Assembly (NCBI RefSeq): GCF_033958435.1
Contig: NC_134144.1
Span: 8,984,010 to 9,048,009 of the forward strand
Length of the DNA: 64,000 bases
Direction: 5' to 3'
DNA from: Carettochelys insculpta
Taxonomy: Eukaryota; Chordata; Testudines; Carettochelyidae
Part shown: positions 22,426-34,287 of the stretch, piece by piece
Layout of the letters: each line of letters starts with the position of its first letter
How positions within the stretch are numbered: position 1 is the first letter of the stretch
Notes under the pieces: model-generated
What the model was told of the DNA's origin: nothing
What the model saw: only the letters and a program-made list of their open reading frames with translations
The model's database searches: none
Position numbers and translations under genes: made by a program

Positions 22426-22756
22426 CAGGTTGAACCTCTCTCAGCTGGCACCCTTGAGACCTGACCAGTGCCAAACCAGAGAATTTGCTGGACCATAGGA
22501 GGTAAATATTGTCTAGCACATTACCAACACTTCCACTGCTTACAGTGGGCTCTTAGAAGACATTTAGGGGTAAATTACAGCTAAAATCTTACAGCACAGA
22601 ACACTGAGAGCCAGGACTGGTGGCTATGAACTAACTTTACGAGACCAGGGGAAACTAGGCCACGCCCATGATAAGTGGCTGTCCGGCTAACTAAAATCAT
22701 GCCAGATTACTGATGCTTCTGGACAAGAGAGTGCTGAACAAGAGAGGATCAACCTG
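22426..22756. mobile_element. Tc1/mariner-like MITE, GGTTGAACC subfamily
   Basis: Starts CAGGTTGAACCTCTCTCAGC and ends AAGAGAGGATCAACCTG with TA at 22424-22425 and 22757-22758. It shares most of its length with 48405-48731, 38822-39122 and, inverted, 50258-50584. Non-coding. Confidence 0.8.
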
Positions 22757-22758
22757 TA

Positions 22759-23559
22759 CATGCTGAAGGGCAAGATGCTTTGCTGATCTGAAGACCATAT
22801 TGTAAGCTTCTCCTGGCATTTGATCTTGCACTCCATTATTCCAATAAATTAATGTAAGATGGCAATGTCTACTCAGCAGCTTAGAATTTTAGCTACAAAT
22901 TTCTCCATCCTTTAAATTACTTCTTAAAAGTCAGTATCTAGCCTGGGTAGTTAAAGCATTTTTGTCGAGATCCACCCGCTCTCAGAGATTAAAAACGTGA
23001 CGGTTCAGATAACTTGTGACTAACTTGACTGTGATACCGAGTAAACAGACAAAAGAAAATGAAACAACATCTAGTAACATCTACTTGAATTAGTTCAAAC
23101 AATTTTTCACTTCGCAAATTTTTATGTAACATAGGCAATCGAGTGGAAACATATGCATGAATTACCCATAAATTGACAATGTAAGAAGAGAAGCCTGCAA
23201 TTTAGGATCTCCAAAATAAAAAAGCATCACTACTATTTAATGGCGAAACTGCAGCAAAGAAAGGAGAAGTAACCAGGTAGAAGTCAGACACCAGGTCAGA
23301 GAGCTCTAAGCAGAACCCCCACCCCAATTCACTAAGGTAGAGAAGTACATTTCTAAAGAACCTGAATAGTCCCATCAACTTCAATGGGTCTGCTCAGGTG
23401 CTTCATGTCATGTAGACGCTCAGGTACCCTGCTAAATTGAAGCCCTGGACTCCTGACTTAATACAGTGGTGATGCACCAACCTTCCTGTTTCTCTTTCTC
23501 CATGGGTCTTAAAAATGCCCATGCCAGCAATGTCAGTACTCTTCTAACAGTAAAGCTAA
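22759..23559. other. Unrecognised non-coding stretch
   Basis: No exon or classified repeat is seen. AATTAATGTAAGATGG near 22848-22863 and other AT-rich words are not diagnostic. Confidence 0.4.
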
Positions 23560-24240
23560 ATCATATTTTTCCTACTTCTATTTTAATTGATTTTGCTGAT
23601 GATATCTCCCACTTTTCACACCAACATGAAAGCATGGAAGAAAAGGCCGCAACACTAGACAAAACTGCCTTAATGACTGGACTGAGCATTAACAAGGGAA
23701 ACGAAAATCAACCAGTCCACCACCACCACCACCACCACACTGGGAAGGTATGACCTGGAAGATGTGGAGTAGTTCACCTACCTGGGGGGTATTTTGGGCA
23801 CAGACGGAGGAACAGACAAAGATATCAGTGCTAAAATAGGGTAAGCAACAGCTGCATTCAAGACCCTTCATCCCATACAGAGTTCACAATTCATCTGTGA
23901 AGACAAAACTACAGATCTTCAACACATGTGAAAAGTGTGCTCTTGTACTGATGCGAGACCCAGCGCACTGAAAGTTCTACAAATCACAAGCTACAAACAT
24001 TCATAAACAGATGCCTGAGGTACATCCTTCGAATCAAATCGCAAGACGTGGTCACAGATGAGAAGCTGTGGAACAGAGCAGGACAAGAACCACTTGATGT
24101 TCAAATCACGAGAAGAAAGTGGTGGCGTGGGGTAGGCCACAGTCTCAGAAAACCATCATCCAGCATAGCTGGTCAAGCTCTCAAATGGAACGCACAAGGA
24201 AAATACAAAAGAGGAAAATGTTAGACAATGTGGAGAAGAT
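23560..24240 (+). pseudogene. RTE/SR2-like non-LTR reverse transcriptase relic
   Basis: This is a fragment of a LINE polymerase distinct from CR1. The catalytic box LIDFADDISHFSHQH lies near 23583-23630 with FADD at 23592-23603, followed by ALMTGLSINKG, as in RTE-like polymerases. A (CAC)n microsatellite then interrupts the frame. The next frame from 23752 reads DLEDVE, stop, FTYLGGILGTDGG, with a second stop about 28 codons on. Near 24003-24225 a third, open piece reads NRCLRYILRI, KLWNRAGQEPLDVQI, RRKWWRGVGHSLRKP and QALKWNAQGKYKRGK, the conserved C-terminal domain of these elements. Frameshifts and stops make it a dead fragment. Family name is from memory and should be tested. Confidence 0.7.
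23717..23739 (+). repeat. (CAC)n microsatellite
   Basis: Seven CAC units encode a run of histidines in the overlapping frame. It lies inside the reverse-transcriptase relic and is not an affinity tag or vector sequence. Confidence 0.9.
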
Positions 24241-25449
24241 CTAAGCATAACAACTTGGGTACTCCTGGGGTCAGTTAGATGCCACTTGGAGTACAAAGGT
24301 TTAAGTGAGTCTACTTTAATTAATTCATTTTAGGATGCTGGTTTTCCACAGTAATTTGTTAACATCAATGTCCACCCAGAGTCAAGGGTTTTGACTTATG
24401 CCCCACTCCAATAAAAAAAAGAGGTACTTCGAAATCTCTGGAATATCAGTAATCAAAGACCTATCTCCTGAGAAATCTACAAGTAGACAACAAACAAGGA
24501 GAATGGAGGTCCTCCATCCTCCAAACAAGACGTCAACAGCTGCTGAAAGACAGTGTGTTCTATGACGGCCTTGCTGGAGAAAACTGCTGTAGTCATAGAT
24601 ATGAGAGCCAGAAAAGCCACAATACAACTAAATTGTACCTCGATTAATGCCTTTCCAGAAGCACTGAACAGATAGGCAAATGAAGCTGGAAGGAGAAATC
24701 AGCAGTGGACAATTAGGTACAAGGGGCTCTCTGCCCAAGTGCAGAGAAGCTTCACTGATTTATCTTCTCTTAAATCTAAAGTGGCAGACCTTCCCTGAAG
24801 GTGAGAATTATAGGAATACTAGAAAGAACAGAGAAAGGGAAGTCCCCAGAATCCCAAGCTCCATTCAGGAATGCTCAGACAGTGAGAGAACACACAGGTC
24901 TTGGTTTCTGAGCCAGATTCAAATGTCAGACCTGATTGTCCAATGTACCAAATTAACTGTAAAAGAAAAAAAATAATGAAGCTAGCTGGTAGGAGAAAAT
25001 GTTTTGAGGGATGTCCCAAAAATAAGATAACCTTTTTCAAGATTTTGCAAAAGATGTGGTTGAACAGTATCAGCCTTTAGAAGAGCAAGGGAACTTGCCA
25101 TTCAGTGAGGGCACAAATATTTTAGCTTCCAGCTCAGTTTCATGTCAGCATTTGAGGAGGAAGTTTATTTGATCCCAATCCACATGAAGGAGAATGTGTG
25201 GGGTTTTTTTTTGGCTTTTTTTTTTTTTTTTATAACTACCCTGCAGTGAAATGAGCTTTGGTTCTGTTTTACTCCAAGTTTACTTCCCAGTTAGGTCTGC
25301 CTGAACTGCACTTACGAACCTGTCCAAGTACTATAACTAACCTACTTATTTGGTTTATGGCTTCTGCTCCAAGCTTACTGACTTAAGGACATATATACCA
25401 GTGTGCCCTGGTATCTGGCTGCTCATATTTAACTGCCAGGAGATCTGCC
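24241..25449. other. Unrecognised non-coding stretch
   Basis: No gene is supported. A poly-T tract occupies about 25202-25231 (broken by GGC). The short frames at 24382-24627 and 24680-24976 have no recognised domain. Confidence 0.4.
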
Positions 25450-26785
25450 TCAATTCCTCCATCCCACTAGAAACATTTCCCCCTTACTTTCACAGATATG
25501 ATGCAGCACACAGCCAGCAGCAGCAACAATGGGAATATTGCTTTTGCTGAAGCCTCAAATAGTCAATAGACTGCACCAGCGTCCCTTTAAACAGCCAAAG
25601 GCACATTCTAACACCATTTTACATTTGCTCAGACTGCAGCTGAACTGCTCATTACTGTTCTCCAGGGTGCCTGTGTACTTATTCATGAGCCCTGGGAGCA
25701 CATGGCAGGCTGGGTCTCCAATGAGATATCAGTATCACCAATGGTAAATTTCCAGCCTGGGAACAAAGTTCCTTCCTGCAGCTTTCTGAAAAGACCAGAG
25801 TTGCTAAAGAGGGATGCATCATGCACCTTCTCTGACCATCCCATATCGATGTCAGTAAGAAGGCCCATGTGATCCACCAGCACAGGGAACACTGTTTAGT
25901 ACCCCTTGTGATGTAGGGATTCTTTGGCAAGGTGTTCTGGTTCCAAGATAGGGCTATACATTCCCTCTAGCACCCCACCCAATTAGGGAACCCATTGCAA
26001 CAAAGACATCCACTATGTCCTGCATGTTTGCTTGAGTGACTATCCTTCTTAGCAGAAGCGTATGGGTTGTCCTCATCACTGGGATCACAGCAGCACCACT
26101 GTAGCTGTTCCTACTCCAAATATTCTCAAGTGACAGGTAGCAATCTGGCATTGCAAGCTTCCACAGAGCCATCACCCCTGGCTTCTTAACTCTCAGTGTA
26201 GGTCTCATTCTGTCATCGCTGCGCTTCAGGGCTGGGGAAAACAATCTGTAAAGTTCCATGAAAGCGGCCTTATGCGTGGGAAAATTTTGTAGCCACTGGT
26301 CATCATCCCATAGCTGCATAACTATGTAGTCCCAACAGTATGTGCTTGTATCTGGGACCAGAAACTGCATTTCACTCTGTCGGCATTCCTGCCACAGCGG
26401 TGTGTAGCTGAGCAAGGTCTATGCTTACCATGCTATGGTCTCCGTCTGCACAGAAAACCAGGAAAAAAAAGGGCACAAGCCGGGAGGGAGGGAGGAGACA
26501 GGTGCATCATGAGGGCAGACGGCATGTGCCCAGAACCACCTGCAATGCTGTTTTTGTCCCATCAGGTATTCATAGCCTGCCCCAGACATCAAAGGAGCAG
26601 CAGGAACTGTGGAATGGCTACCCACAGTGCATCACTGTTGGAGTTAAAGATAGCCACGGAAGCGAGGGTGCACTCCATAGGCCTCAAGGGCCCAGCAAGG
26701 ACATATGCTTTTAATTTTGTAAAACCTGGCTGCTAAAACGTCACCCTTCATAAATGCATCCGACTTTCGTAGTGTAGACATACTC
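25450..26785 (-). mobile_element. PIF/Harbinger-type transposon fragment
   Basis: The minus-strand left terminus is at about 26785, where the inverse reads GAGTATGTCTACACTACG, the same TCTACACTA-type end as other Harbinger-like elements here. The element runs down to at least 25450, where transposase similarity ends. I did not find its other inverted repeat, so the far side is eroded or truncated. Confidence 0.6.
25455..26415 (-). pseudogene. HARBI1-like/PIF-Harbinger transposase relic
   Basis: This copy keeps more of the transposase than the one at 11893. The frame at 25954-26415 includes DYIVMQLWDDDQWLQNF, then MRPTLRVKKPGVMALWKLAM, RRIVTQANMQDIVDVFVAMG. After a frameshift region (HLAKESLHHKGY near 25905-25940) the frame at 25683-25892 reads VLVDHMGLLTDIDMGW, KVHDASLFSNSGLFRKLQ and IGDTDI. 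A third piece at about 25455-25680 reads LMNKYTGTLENSNEQF, LECAFGCLKGRW and CVLHHICESKGEMF. The TDID aspartate and the LECAFG glutamate would be catalytic acids two and three; the DGTH region holding the first is destroyed. At least two frameshifts and internal stops are present. Confidence 0.8.
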
Positions 26786-27627
26786 AGAGTGCCATGACAA
26801 ATCATTTTCAACCTATTTGTACACAAGAATGACTTCACCTGCCTCTGGAACATAGTTGCCTCAGAGGCGAAAAGCAGCAGCTGTTTAGCAGCACAATGTA
26901 ACATTAGACAGGAGTTTAGGGTAGGAAGTGAATGTCAAACCCAATTGACAGTAATGGGGGTATTTTAAGAAGGGAAAACAACACAGTCAAACCTCATTCG
27001 TCAGAAGGGGATGGGAGTCATGACAACAATTAGAACGAATGTTATTCTGGATAAGGGAAGGACTTTTGAATGTATTTGATATTGGATAAAGAAGTCCTTT
27101 CAGTAACTGAGGGTTGGATAAAGGACCCAAATCTGAATACTGCCAAGATACCATGGTTAGCACTCCCACTCCTTCAAAAATTGCCATCACCACTCTTACT
27201 AATAAAAGTGACCTGGCTATTGGTTATATATGTATTCAAGAGACAGCCCCGTACAGCAGAATAATGACCTCTAAAACGAAGCAAGGACATTGGTTGAATA
27301 ATGACAGAGATAAGGGAGAGAAGCCTTCTGAATCACTAATGCCACTTCCTGCAGCAATGTGCATTGGATTGCCCTGGAAACCTTCCATCCCGACAATGAC
27401 CAAAGAAAGCAATGGGAGCAGCTAGTACATTACAGCTCATAAGACCTGGTGCTAGATTCTGTACTGGACTGCTGAGAAGAGCAGAACAAAGCCCAAGAAA
27501 ATGGAGTCCACTCCAGAGGTGGCTTTAAGACATCCTTACGCCATCCACAGTCTGCCTGTTATGTGGACAGATGTCGTTTTGAGCAGAATGTGAGAGCAGC
27601 CTTTGAAGCTACTCCCATTTACTGAGT
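26786..27627. other. Non-coding stretch, possible Tigger-like end
   Basis: CAGTCAAACCTCATTCG at about 26985 resembles a pogo/Tigger terminus, but no matching right end was found. The rest is unrecognised. Confidence 0.35.
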
Positions 27628-27897
27628 CACAGCACACTAGAACTGGAAGGGACCTCAAGAGGTCATCAAGCCCAGTCCCCTGCCCTCACCACAGGACCAA
27701 GCACTGTCTAGATCATCCCTGTTAGATATTTATCTAACCTGTCTTAAATATCTCCAGGGATGGAGATTCCACAACCTCCCTAGGCAACTTATTCCAGTGG
27801 TTAACCATCCTGACAGTTAGGAAACTTCTCCTGATGTCTGACCTAACCCCTCCCTTGCTACAGTTTAAGCCCCATTGCTCCTTGTCCTATCACCAGA
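27628..27897 (-). mobile_element. CR1 3'-end fragment
   Basis: Read on the minus strand it encodes the degraded C-terminal CR1 segment and 3' UTR; on the plus strand the words ACTAGAACTGGAAGGGACCT, AGCCCAGTCCCCTGCCC and CCATCCTGACAGTTAGGAA are shared with 60985-61373. 5'-truncated. Confidence 0.9.
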
Positions 27898-28689
27898 AGC
27901 TAAGGAAAATAACTAAGAATAACAAACTAGGAGATACCTAAGGGCTGTTGTGAAACTCAGGACGTTATCCCACAGCACGGAAGTTGTTCCCTACCATCCC
28001 TCAGAACTACTCCAGGGGCCTGGAGGGTCGCAGAATAAGACAGCCAGAAATCCCTAAGCAGCAATTCCATCTGAGCATTCTTTTCCTGGCTGCTGTGCCT
28101 CATGTTTAATGCCACAGTGAAATATAGGGGCTAGGGCTGGACCCTGGTTTTCCAGAGTGTCTGCAGACACCAAGTTCAGGTGTGGCCACATGACTATGTT
28201 ACTCGTGTGACAATCTTCCCATCTAGACAATCCAGATTGTGGGACTGATGTTGTTTTGGAGGAGACTGGGTATTTGGTCTTAGAGTGCAAGGTGGCCATG
28301 ATGCTCTAGTGCTCATGAGGAAATTGGACTCCTTGGCCCATTATAAAGAGGAAAGGGCCTCAAGGTCCAGCCAGCCTGGGGACTTACTAAGGTTCAGGAA
28401 CAATGATGCAAAACCTACGTCTGTAAAACAGAGCGTAAAGCACTTGAAAAGAAAGGAAGCCACAGAAAGGAAAAAGATACACTAAACAGAATAACTAACA
28501 CACACTGATCCAAACGTTTTCTCTATGCCAACTGGCAAACAGAACAGAACTGAATCATTAACTAAGGGAAAATGAATACAAGGCATTTTCAGCCAACACT
28601 GCAGGGTTGTCATCAGACTTGGGCATACATTTTGGGTGTCATATTCAAGAGAAATAGGTTCATTGTGAAATGAGGGTAGAACTTTTTGC
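27898..28689. other. Unrecognised non-coding stretch
   Basis: No gene or repeat recognised. Confidence 0.4.
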
Positions 28690-28922
28690 TGGAGGATGTT
28701 GTAAAGAGTAAAAACAGGGTTCAAAAAGCACTAGATGAATTCGTGGAGGCTAGGTCCATCAATGGCTAGCGGTCAGGGTGCGCAAGGATGGTGCTCCTCA
28801 CCTTTGTTTGCCAGAAGGTGGGAAAGAGCACTCTTCTGTTCATTCCCTCTGGGACACTAGGCATTGGCTACTATTCTGTGCTAGACAGGCTTTTGGCTTG
28901 ACCCAGTATGGCCGTTCTTATG
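28690..28922 (+). mobile_element. CR1 3' UTR fragment
   Basis: The stretch ends with GCTTGACCCAGTATGGCCGT followed by TCTTATGAGAG, the plus-strand version of the 3' ends at 17992 and 56598. Upstream words such as CTAGATGAATTCGTGGAGG and TCCATCAATGGCTA are typical of CR1 3' regions. Strongly 5'-truncated and diverged. Confidence 0.8.
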
Positions 28923-30720
28923 AGAGAGAATTCTGACCTTATTCAGTGGGCAGTACTGCTGAACAGCCTGTTGGATATGAGTTCTCCAATAATAGTTTTA
29001 GACAAGGACATTGCTCTCACGAAATCTAAATTGTCATTCGTCCTTTCATCTGGACATGAACATTCTTGTCAAATGGGTGAAACATTGTTATGGGTTGAAT
29101 TAAAACTTCGTTCAGACTGATGCATGAAGACACTCGATATTAAGACAGTTGTAAGACCCACTTAAGAGGCTACAACTACACAGCAGCTAACACAGTCTGT
29201 CAAGAAAATCACTCCATATGGACAGGAGGATTCGAGTGGGTATGGTGATCTGGTGTGGAGGGGGCCAAGGGAGACTAGACAGAAATGAAGAACAGACAAA
29301 CATAGAGAGAGAGGCAGAAGCAGGAAGGAAGAAGACAATAAGCAGAGTGTGATCATGGAAAAAGCTAGAGATATTGTTTATGTGGTCTGTATGGCTAAAG
29401 GGACTTGGGGCTTTAAGCTAAGAAACTGCTCCTTTTGTTTGCTGATCCTCTCACATTTGGAGGAGTCGGAGTCTATACATTCCTTGCAAATAAAAAGTGG
29501 CCTCAAAAAATACCAGACTCCCTCAATTTCTCTTTACAACTGGGAAATCCCAAGCACGCCGATATGTAACCAGCCACTTGGGATGAAAAGGGACAATACA
29601 TATATGTATATGTTTTGTTCTCCCTTTTCAACCCATATCAACAAACAGCCAGCAGTCAAAGCTACTCCCTAACTTGGACAACATGCTGCGAGGGGATGAT
29701 AACAAATACGTTAATTTTAGTTGCCAGCCTGTGCTCAGTTCTTCTGTGTATCCACTGAATAGCGATCAAGTCAGCACAAGCCTCAAAAATGCAAACAAAC
29801 TGTTCCTTATCAGAATGCTGATCTTAGACAGAGATGCTTTCATTGATAAATTTAAAGATTTCAACTACTGTGGAATTGGTCCCGGTCATATCAGCTGAAG
29901 ACCTGGCACAAAACCTTCCATCTGGCAAACGGCAGGGCTTTTTCCTGTGAGGTCAAACTGCCGAGCGGCAAAGAGCACTTTAATTTTACTGTCGTGACGT
30001 CTTGTTATTGGAAAGATGTTCAGCTATCTCCACCACACTTAGCAGAAGCTTCCATGTTTTGAACTGTTTTCAATGGCTCTTTTAAAAACTGACTAGTGAT
30101 TCAAAGTTATTGTTGTTGATGTAAAATAATAAACAGCCATCTATCTGCAAACTTCGGGGAAATTTCCTAGCAGAATAATCCTCACATTGCCCGAACAAGA
30201 GCATGCACCAATCTAGCCCATGTCAAACAGAGCACACATTCAACCAAAGGAGTACCTGCAATCTGTCATGCCCGGAAAATCTAATGTATTTTGGCAACGC
30301 TCTGTTCTAGGTATGATCCTCCAGATATGGAGGTATGGTAGAGTGTAGCATTAAAATGCACGCGACACAATTTTCAGCAGCTTTTACTATTGACTTAACT
30401 AAGCTCCCGTCCAAGTCAATGGGTAATTTACCCATCAGGACTATTCGATGTTTCTAAAAAGCCCTCCAGGATCTTTCAAAGAAAAATTCCTGACTCTGTA
30501 TTTTTCTTAAAAAATGAGAAAAAATGCAACCAGCACATGCAATATCATACAATAACACAATACAAATGCAACCTCACACAAAAGGGAAATAAATAGCGAA
30601 AAAGACAATATATCATAGTTTACTCCTCCTATACTCACTTACCGTCCTATTAAAGTTGCAGTTCTAACTTTACCACCTTTAACCATACCATGTGCTTGTT
30701 CCCAATCAAATCAACACGAC
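28923..30720. other. Mostly single-copy-looking non-coding DNA
   Basis: No gene is supported. 29930-30060 is a sequence-complex patch with GAGCGGCAAAGAGCAC and a CRE-like GTGACGTCTTG at about 29994-30004, a candidate regulatory block. 30380-30450 has words of an old dispersed repeat. Confidence 0.4.
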
Positions 30721-30722
30721 TA

Positions 30723-31060
30723 TTTGTGTCGCATGCTGCAACTTGGCAAAGAGCAGGTGGGGTGGGGGAGCCTGGCTCCGTGCTCCTGGAAGGGGCAGGG
30801 ACTCAGGTGGAAGGGCGAGGCTGGGGCCAGCCAGCTCACAGTAATGCCCGGAGCAGACCATGCTCCCCCACGCTGTAGCCAGCCCCCCGAACCATCTGCA
30901 GTACACCATGCGGTTCTCTGGCAGTGATTTAAAGGGGCTGGGACTTCGGCTGCTGCTGCTGTAATAGTGGTGGCAACTGGGAGCCCAAGGACCTTTCAAA
31001 TTGCTGGGTCCGGGGGCAACTTCCCCCTTTGCCCTCCCTGGACCTTGAGCCAGAGCCAGG
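30723..31060. repeat. GC-rich dispersed repeat, unclassified
   Basis: TGATTTAAAGGGGCTGGG, CTGCTGCTGCTG and CCTTTCAAATTGCTGGGTCC follow the same order as at 8570-8680; a partial match is at 63520-63570. The long frames on both strands reflect GC content only. Confidence 0.4.
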
Positions 31061-31207
31061 GAAGGAGCCAGACACCAGACCAGCCTTCACTAACCCTGCC
31101 CTTGCAGGAGGATCCCAAAGGAGATGGGCTGCTGGGACTGCCTTCTGCCGAGTACCCTGAGGAGCTGCAGGGGCTGCTAGCCACGAATACCTCAAGGAAA
31201 CTGAGAC

Positions 31208-31362
31208 TTAGGTTCCCATATAAAAAAAGAGGACACCCTTGAGAGGACGTGTATCTGTATCAGTATCTACTGACTCGCGTTGTATTACTGTGTTATGGTA
31301 TATCCAGTACAGTAGTACAATATGAGTTGGCAGACACACTAGGTCAAATACAGTAACCCTAA
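31208..31362. mobile_element. Short palindromic MITE (AGGGTTACC-type ends)
   Basis: Shares AGAGGACACCCTTGAGAGG on the left and GGTCAAATACAGTAACCCTAA on the right with the element at 48164-48329. The ends are inverted repeats (TTAGGTTCCCATAT versus TTAGGGTTACTGTAT). Confidence 0.65.
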
Positions 31363-32164
31363 CTGAGACCACACAGCAATGGAATCCTACAAACAGGTCG
31401 GAGTAGGAAGTAGCCCCGGAAGTCCACACCCGAGTCCAGCTGTGCTGCTGAAAACAGAGTCTGTGTGTGTTGGGATGATCCCTGCTGATTCATTTGCCAA
31501 TGGTAGGGTCCTTGGCTGGGACACAGGGGAGCAGGGCGGACAAGGGTCCCCCTGCTGCCAACCCCCTGCCTGAAGTGGAAGCCAGCATGTCTGTATTTGC
31601 TGTCGGCCCCAGCCAGGGGCTGATTGTTACTGCTCTGCCCCCACCCAGTGTGCTTGAGGCTGATTCTGTTTGCCCCAGCCTGATAGCAGGGCTGGAGACT
31701 GCTAATCGCCCTGCTCCACCTCAAGGGGCCTGGTCTGGACCACACCAATCCTCTCTCAATTGGCTGTCAGCCAATAGCTAGTGTAGACAGGCAGAGTCCC
31801 CTGTCTCTGAGACCGACAGGGAGGAACCACTCAAAGACACTACCATGGAGAAAGCAAAGTTGTCCTTGTTAATAAAGCAAGAGATGGGCGACTTCTTCAT
31901 TTACATTTCAATGTAGAAGATCAGCTGTCTCAATTCAAGCATGCCGGAGTGCAGTCTCTCTCACGTTTGAACATTATGTAGCACTTATATTACAGTAGTG
32001 GCAACTGACTCTGGTTAATATCAGGACCACACTCTGCTAGGTGGTGCACAGACACATGTGGAGAGAAAGCCACCCCCCACCCCGCATCTTGGATGCATTT
32101 ATCCAGATTCTCTGCTGTTTTCTTTCTCCTGAGCACAGCAGAGAGGATGATAGAGGTTGTTGCT
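31363..32164. other. Unrecognised non-coding stretch
   Basis: Frames at 31359-31781 on both strands have no recognised domain. Confidence 0.4.
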
Positions 32165-32312
32165 TTTCTCTCACCAGAGAGCTCGGAATTTAAACACCAG
32201 ATACATCCCTCTGAAGAAGTAACATTAAAATGCATGTTCAAATTAGTGGCATATATATTACAATTACTAGTCTTTACTATTCCAGTAATCTTAACCCAAC
32301 AGCCTGGGCTCA
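32165..32312 (+). repeat. Local direct repeat, copy 1
   Basis: Shares TTCTCTCACCAG, AATTTAAACAC, ATGCATGTTCAAATTA, TGGCATA and TCTTTACTATT with 32832-32990, in the same order and orientation, about 667 bp apart. Confidence 0.75.
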
Positions 32313-32831
32313 ACATAATCCTGGGCCCCAGCCCTGGCCTCAGTTCATGTTAGGAGCAATATCAAAGTTGCTCTGGCTTGCACTGTTCCATTTTCCTATT
32401 GGACCACCTTTGTGCAGCTGAAGGGCACCATTGCTTCTTCCCATGCAGACAGTGGGATATAGCTTGCTGGGTTCTCTACCGACTTTCCCTTCCCATGTGT
32501 GTAACCAGCAGGGAAACCAGGGTTGGACTTTGCTTCCTTTCTGTTGCAGGAGCAGAGCAGAAGCAATGCAGCAGGCCAGAGAACCTGTCCCATTATATGG
32601 ATTCCAAAAGCAAAAACAAGCTCTGTCCAAAAATCTACTCACAGTGTGGAATCATTGCAGTTTTGTTTCCTCTCAGATTATTTACAAAACCCAAGCACTT
32701 GAAAGCAAAGAAATTACTAGTTAAGGGCATTGTAAATCTTACAGCAACCCATACAATTATTCTTACTGAGCACTAAGTACGTGTATTTCAACATAGTCCA
32801 GTGACCTTAACTCTGACCCCAAATGACCACT

Positions 32832-32990
32832 ATTCTCTCACCAGTGATCTCACAATTTAAACACAAGACACACTCCTCTCAAGCAAAAAAAACATTAATA
32901 TACATGTTCAAATTATTGGCATAATGTATATATTATGATTACTATTCTTTACTATTTCAGTAATTGTGACCCAGCAACCTGAGCTCTGCC
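32832..32990 (+). repeat. Local direct repeat, copy 2
   Basis: Matches 32165-32312 with small insertions (for example extra bases in the TGGCATAATGTATATATTATG part). I do not recognise the unit as a known repeat family. Confidence 0.75.
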
Positions 32991-33696
32991 TCAAACTGGA
33001 CATGGTGCACCGCATAGGAAGCATGGACATCAAGACATCAGCAAGTGGAGTGACAGACTCTTAATACATACCTCAATCTTACAGCCCTTACCTGGAGGCT
33101 TGGACCTGTATTTTTGTGTTATTCTTGCTTTCCAGGCAACATAAGTTAAAATTAAAGTACTTGGCTAACTTGAAATATATTTTAAACACATTTTATTGCT
33201 TACAGCCAAGCATAACGTATAAATCCTCTGTCTGAATGTGCTCTTGTAGGACAACAGATTAGTGAGAAAGAACTGCATCTTCATTATAGGATTTATTCTC
33301 TTTTCTTTGCATGGTTTTGTTTTTAAAGCACAATCTCTGAATAAGCTTTTTTTCTGAGACACGGAACATTATTTCTTCCTCAGTTCAGCTTATTTCTTAT
33401 TTGCTACAATGTGGAGATTTATCACAGAGATGAGAAATGTAAAGAATTAAAGAAATTGTTTTTTTTTTTTCCTGTAAGCCTGAACTCTGGTTTGTTCAGC
33501 CAAGGCACACGGGCAGGTCACTTGATGCTAGAACCCATTTTGGATATGGTACTTTTCCACGTGTGAAATTTTTGAAACTGAACACAAGAGGATTCCCGCC
33601 TTGGGCAAAATCTATTTATAGGCAGTAAAGTAAACAATAGGGGCCATTGCCAAACACTGGGGCATCCCCTATTTAAAATCCAGGTGACCGGTGGAA
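32991..33696. other. Unrecognised non-coding stretch
   Basis: Poly-T at 33460-33471. No gene or classified repeat recognised. Confidence 0.4.
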
Positions 33697-34287
33697 ACAT
33701 TAATAAGAGTGTCGTGAGCAAGACACAAGAAATCATTCTTCTACTCTACTCTTCACCGATTAATCCTCAGTTCGGGTTTTGCGTCCAGTTCTGGGCTCCA
33801 CATTTCAAGAAAGATGTGAAGAAGTTGGAAAAGATCCAGAGAAGAGCGACAAGAATGATTAAAGGTCTAGAGAGCATGAGCTGTGAGGGAAGACTGAAAG
33901 AACTGGACTTGTTTAGTTTGGAAAACAGAAGACTTGGAGGGGACACGACAGCAGTTTTCGAGTACCTTAAATAGAGTTACAAGGAGGAGGGAGAAATATT
34001 GTTCTCTTTGGCTTCTGATGATGGGACAAGAAGCAATGGGCTTAAACTGGAGCAAGGAATGTTTAGGGTGGACTTTAGGGAAAACTTCCTAATTGTTAAG
34101 GTGGTTAAATACTGGAAATAAACTACCCAGGGAAGTTGTGGAATCTCTACAGCTGCAGATATTTAAGAGCAGGTTAGATAGACATCTCTCAGGGATGGAA
34201 GCTTAGTGCTGCTGTGAGGGCAGGGGACTGGACTCGATGACCTTTCAAGGTTCCTTCCAGTTCTAGTGTTCTATGATTCTATGATTA
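33697..34287 (+). pseudogene. CR1 LINE 3' end with decayed ORF2 C terminus
   Basis: The plus-strand frame at 33684-33974 contains QFWAPHFKKDVKKLEKIQRR, MIKGLE and LFSLENRRLGGD, the ORF2 C-terminal domain of the same CR1 subfamily as 4818-6072. A stop follows at YLK, then LFSLASDDGTRSNGLKL can be read on. The element ends with the octamer-like tail GTGTTCTATGATTCTATGATT. 5'-truncated and inactive. Confidence 0.9.

Noticed and set aside
23466..23753. Frame ending in a seven-histidine run
   Set aside because: The histidines come from a (CAC)n microsatellite inside a LINE relic; it is not a metal-binding protein or a cloning tag.
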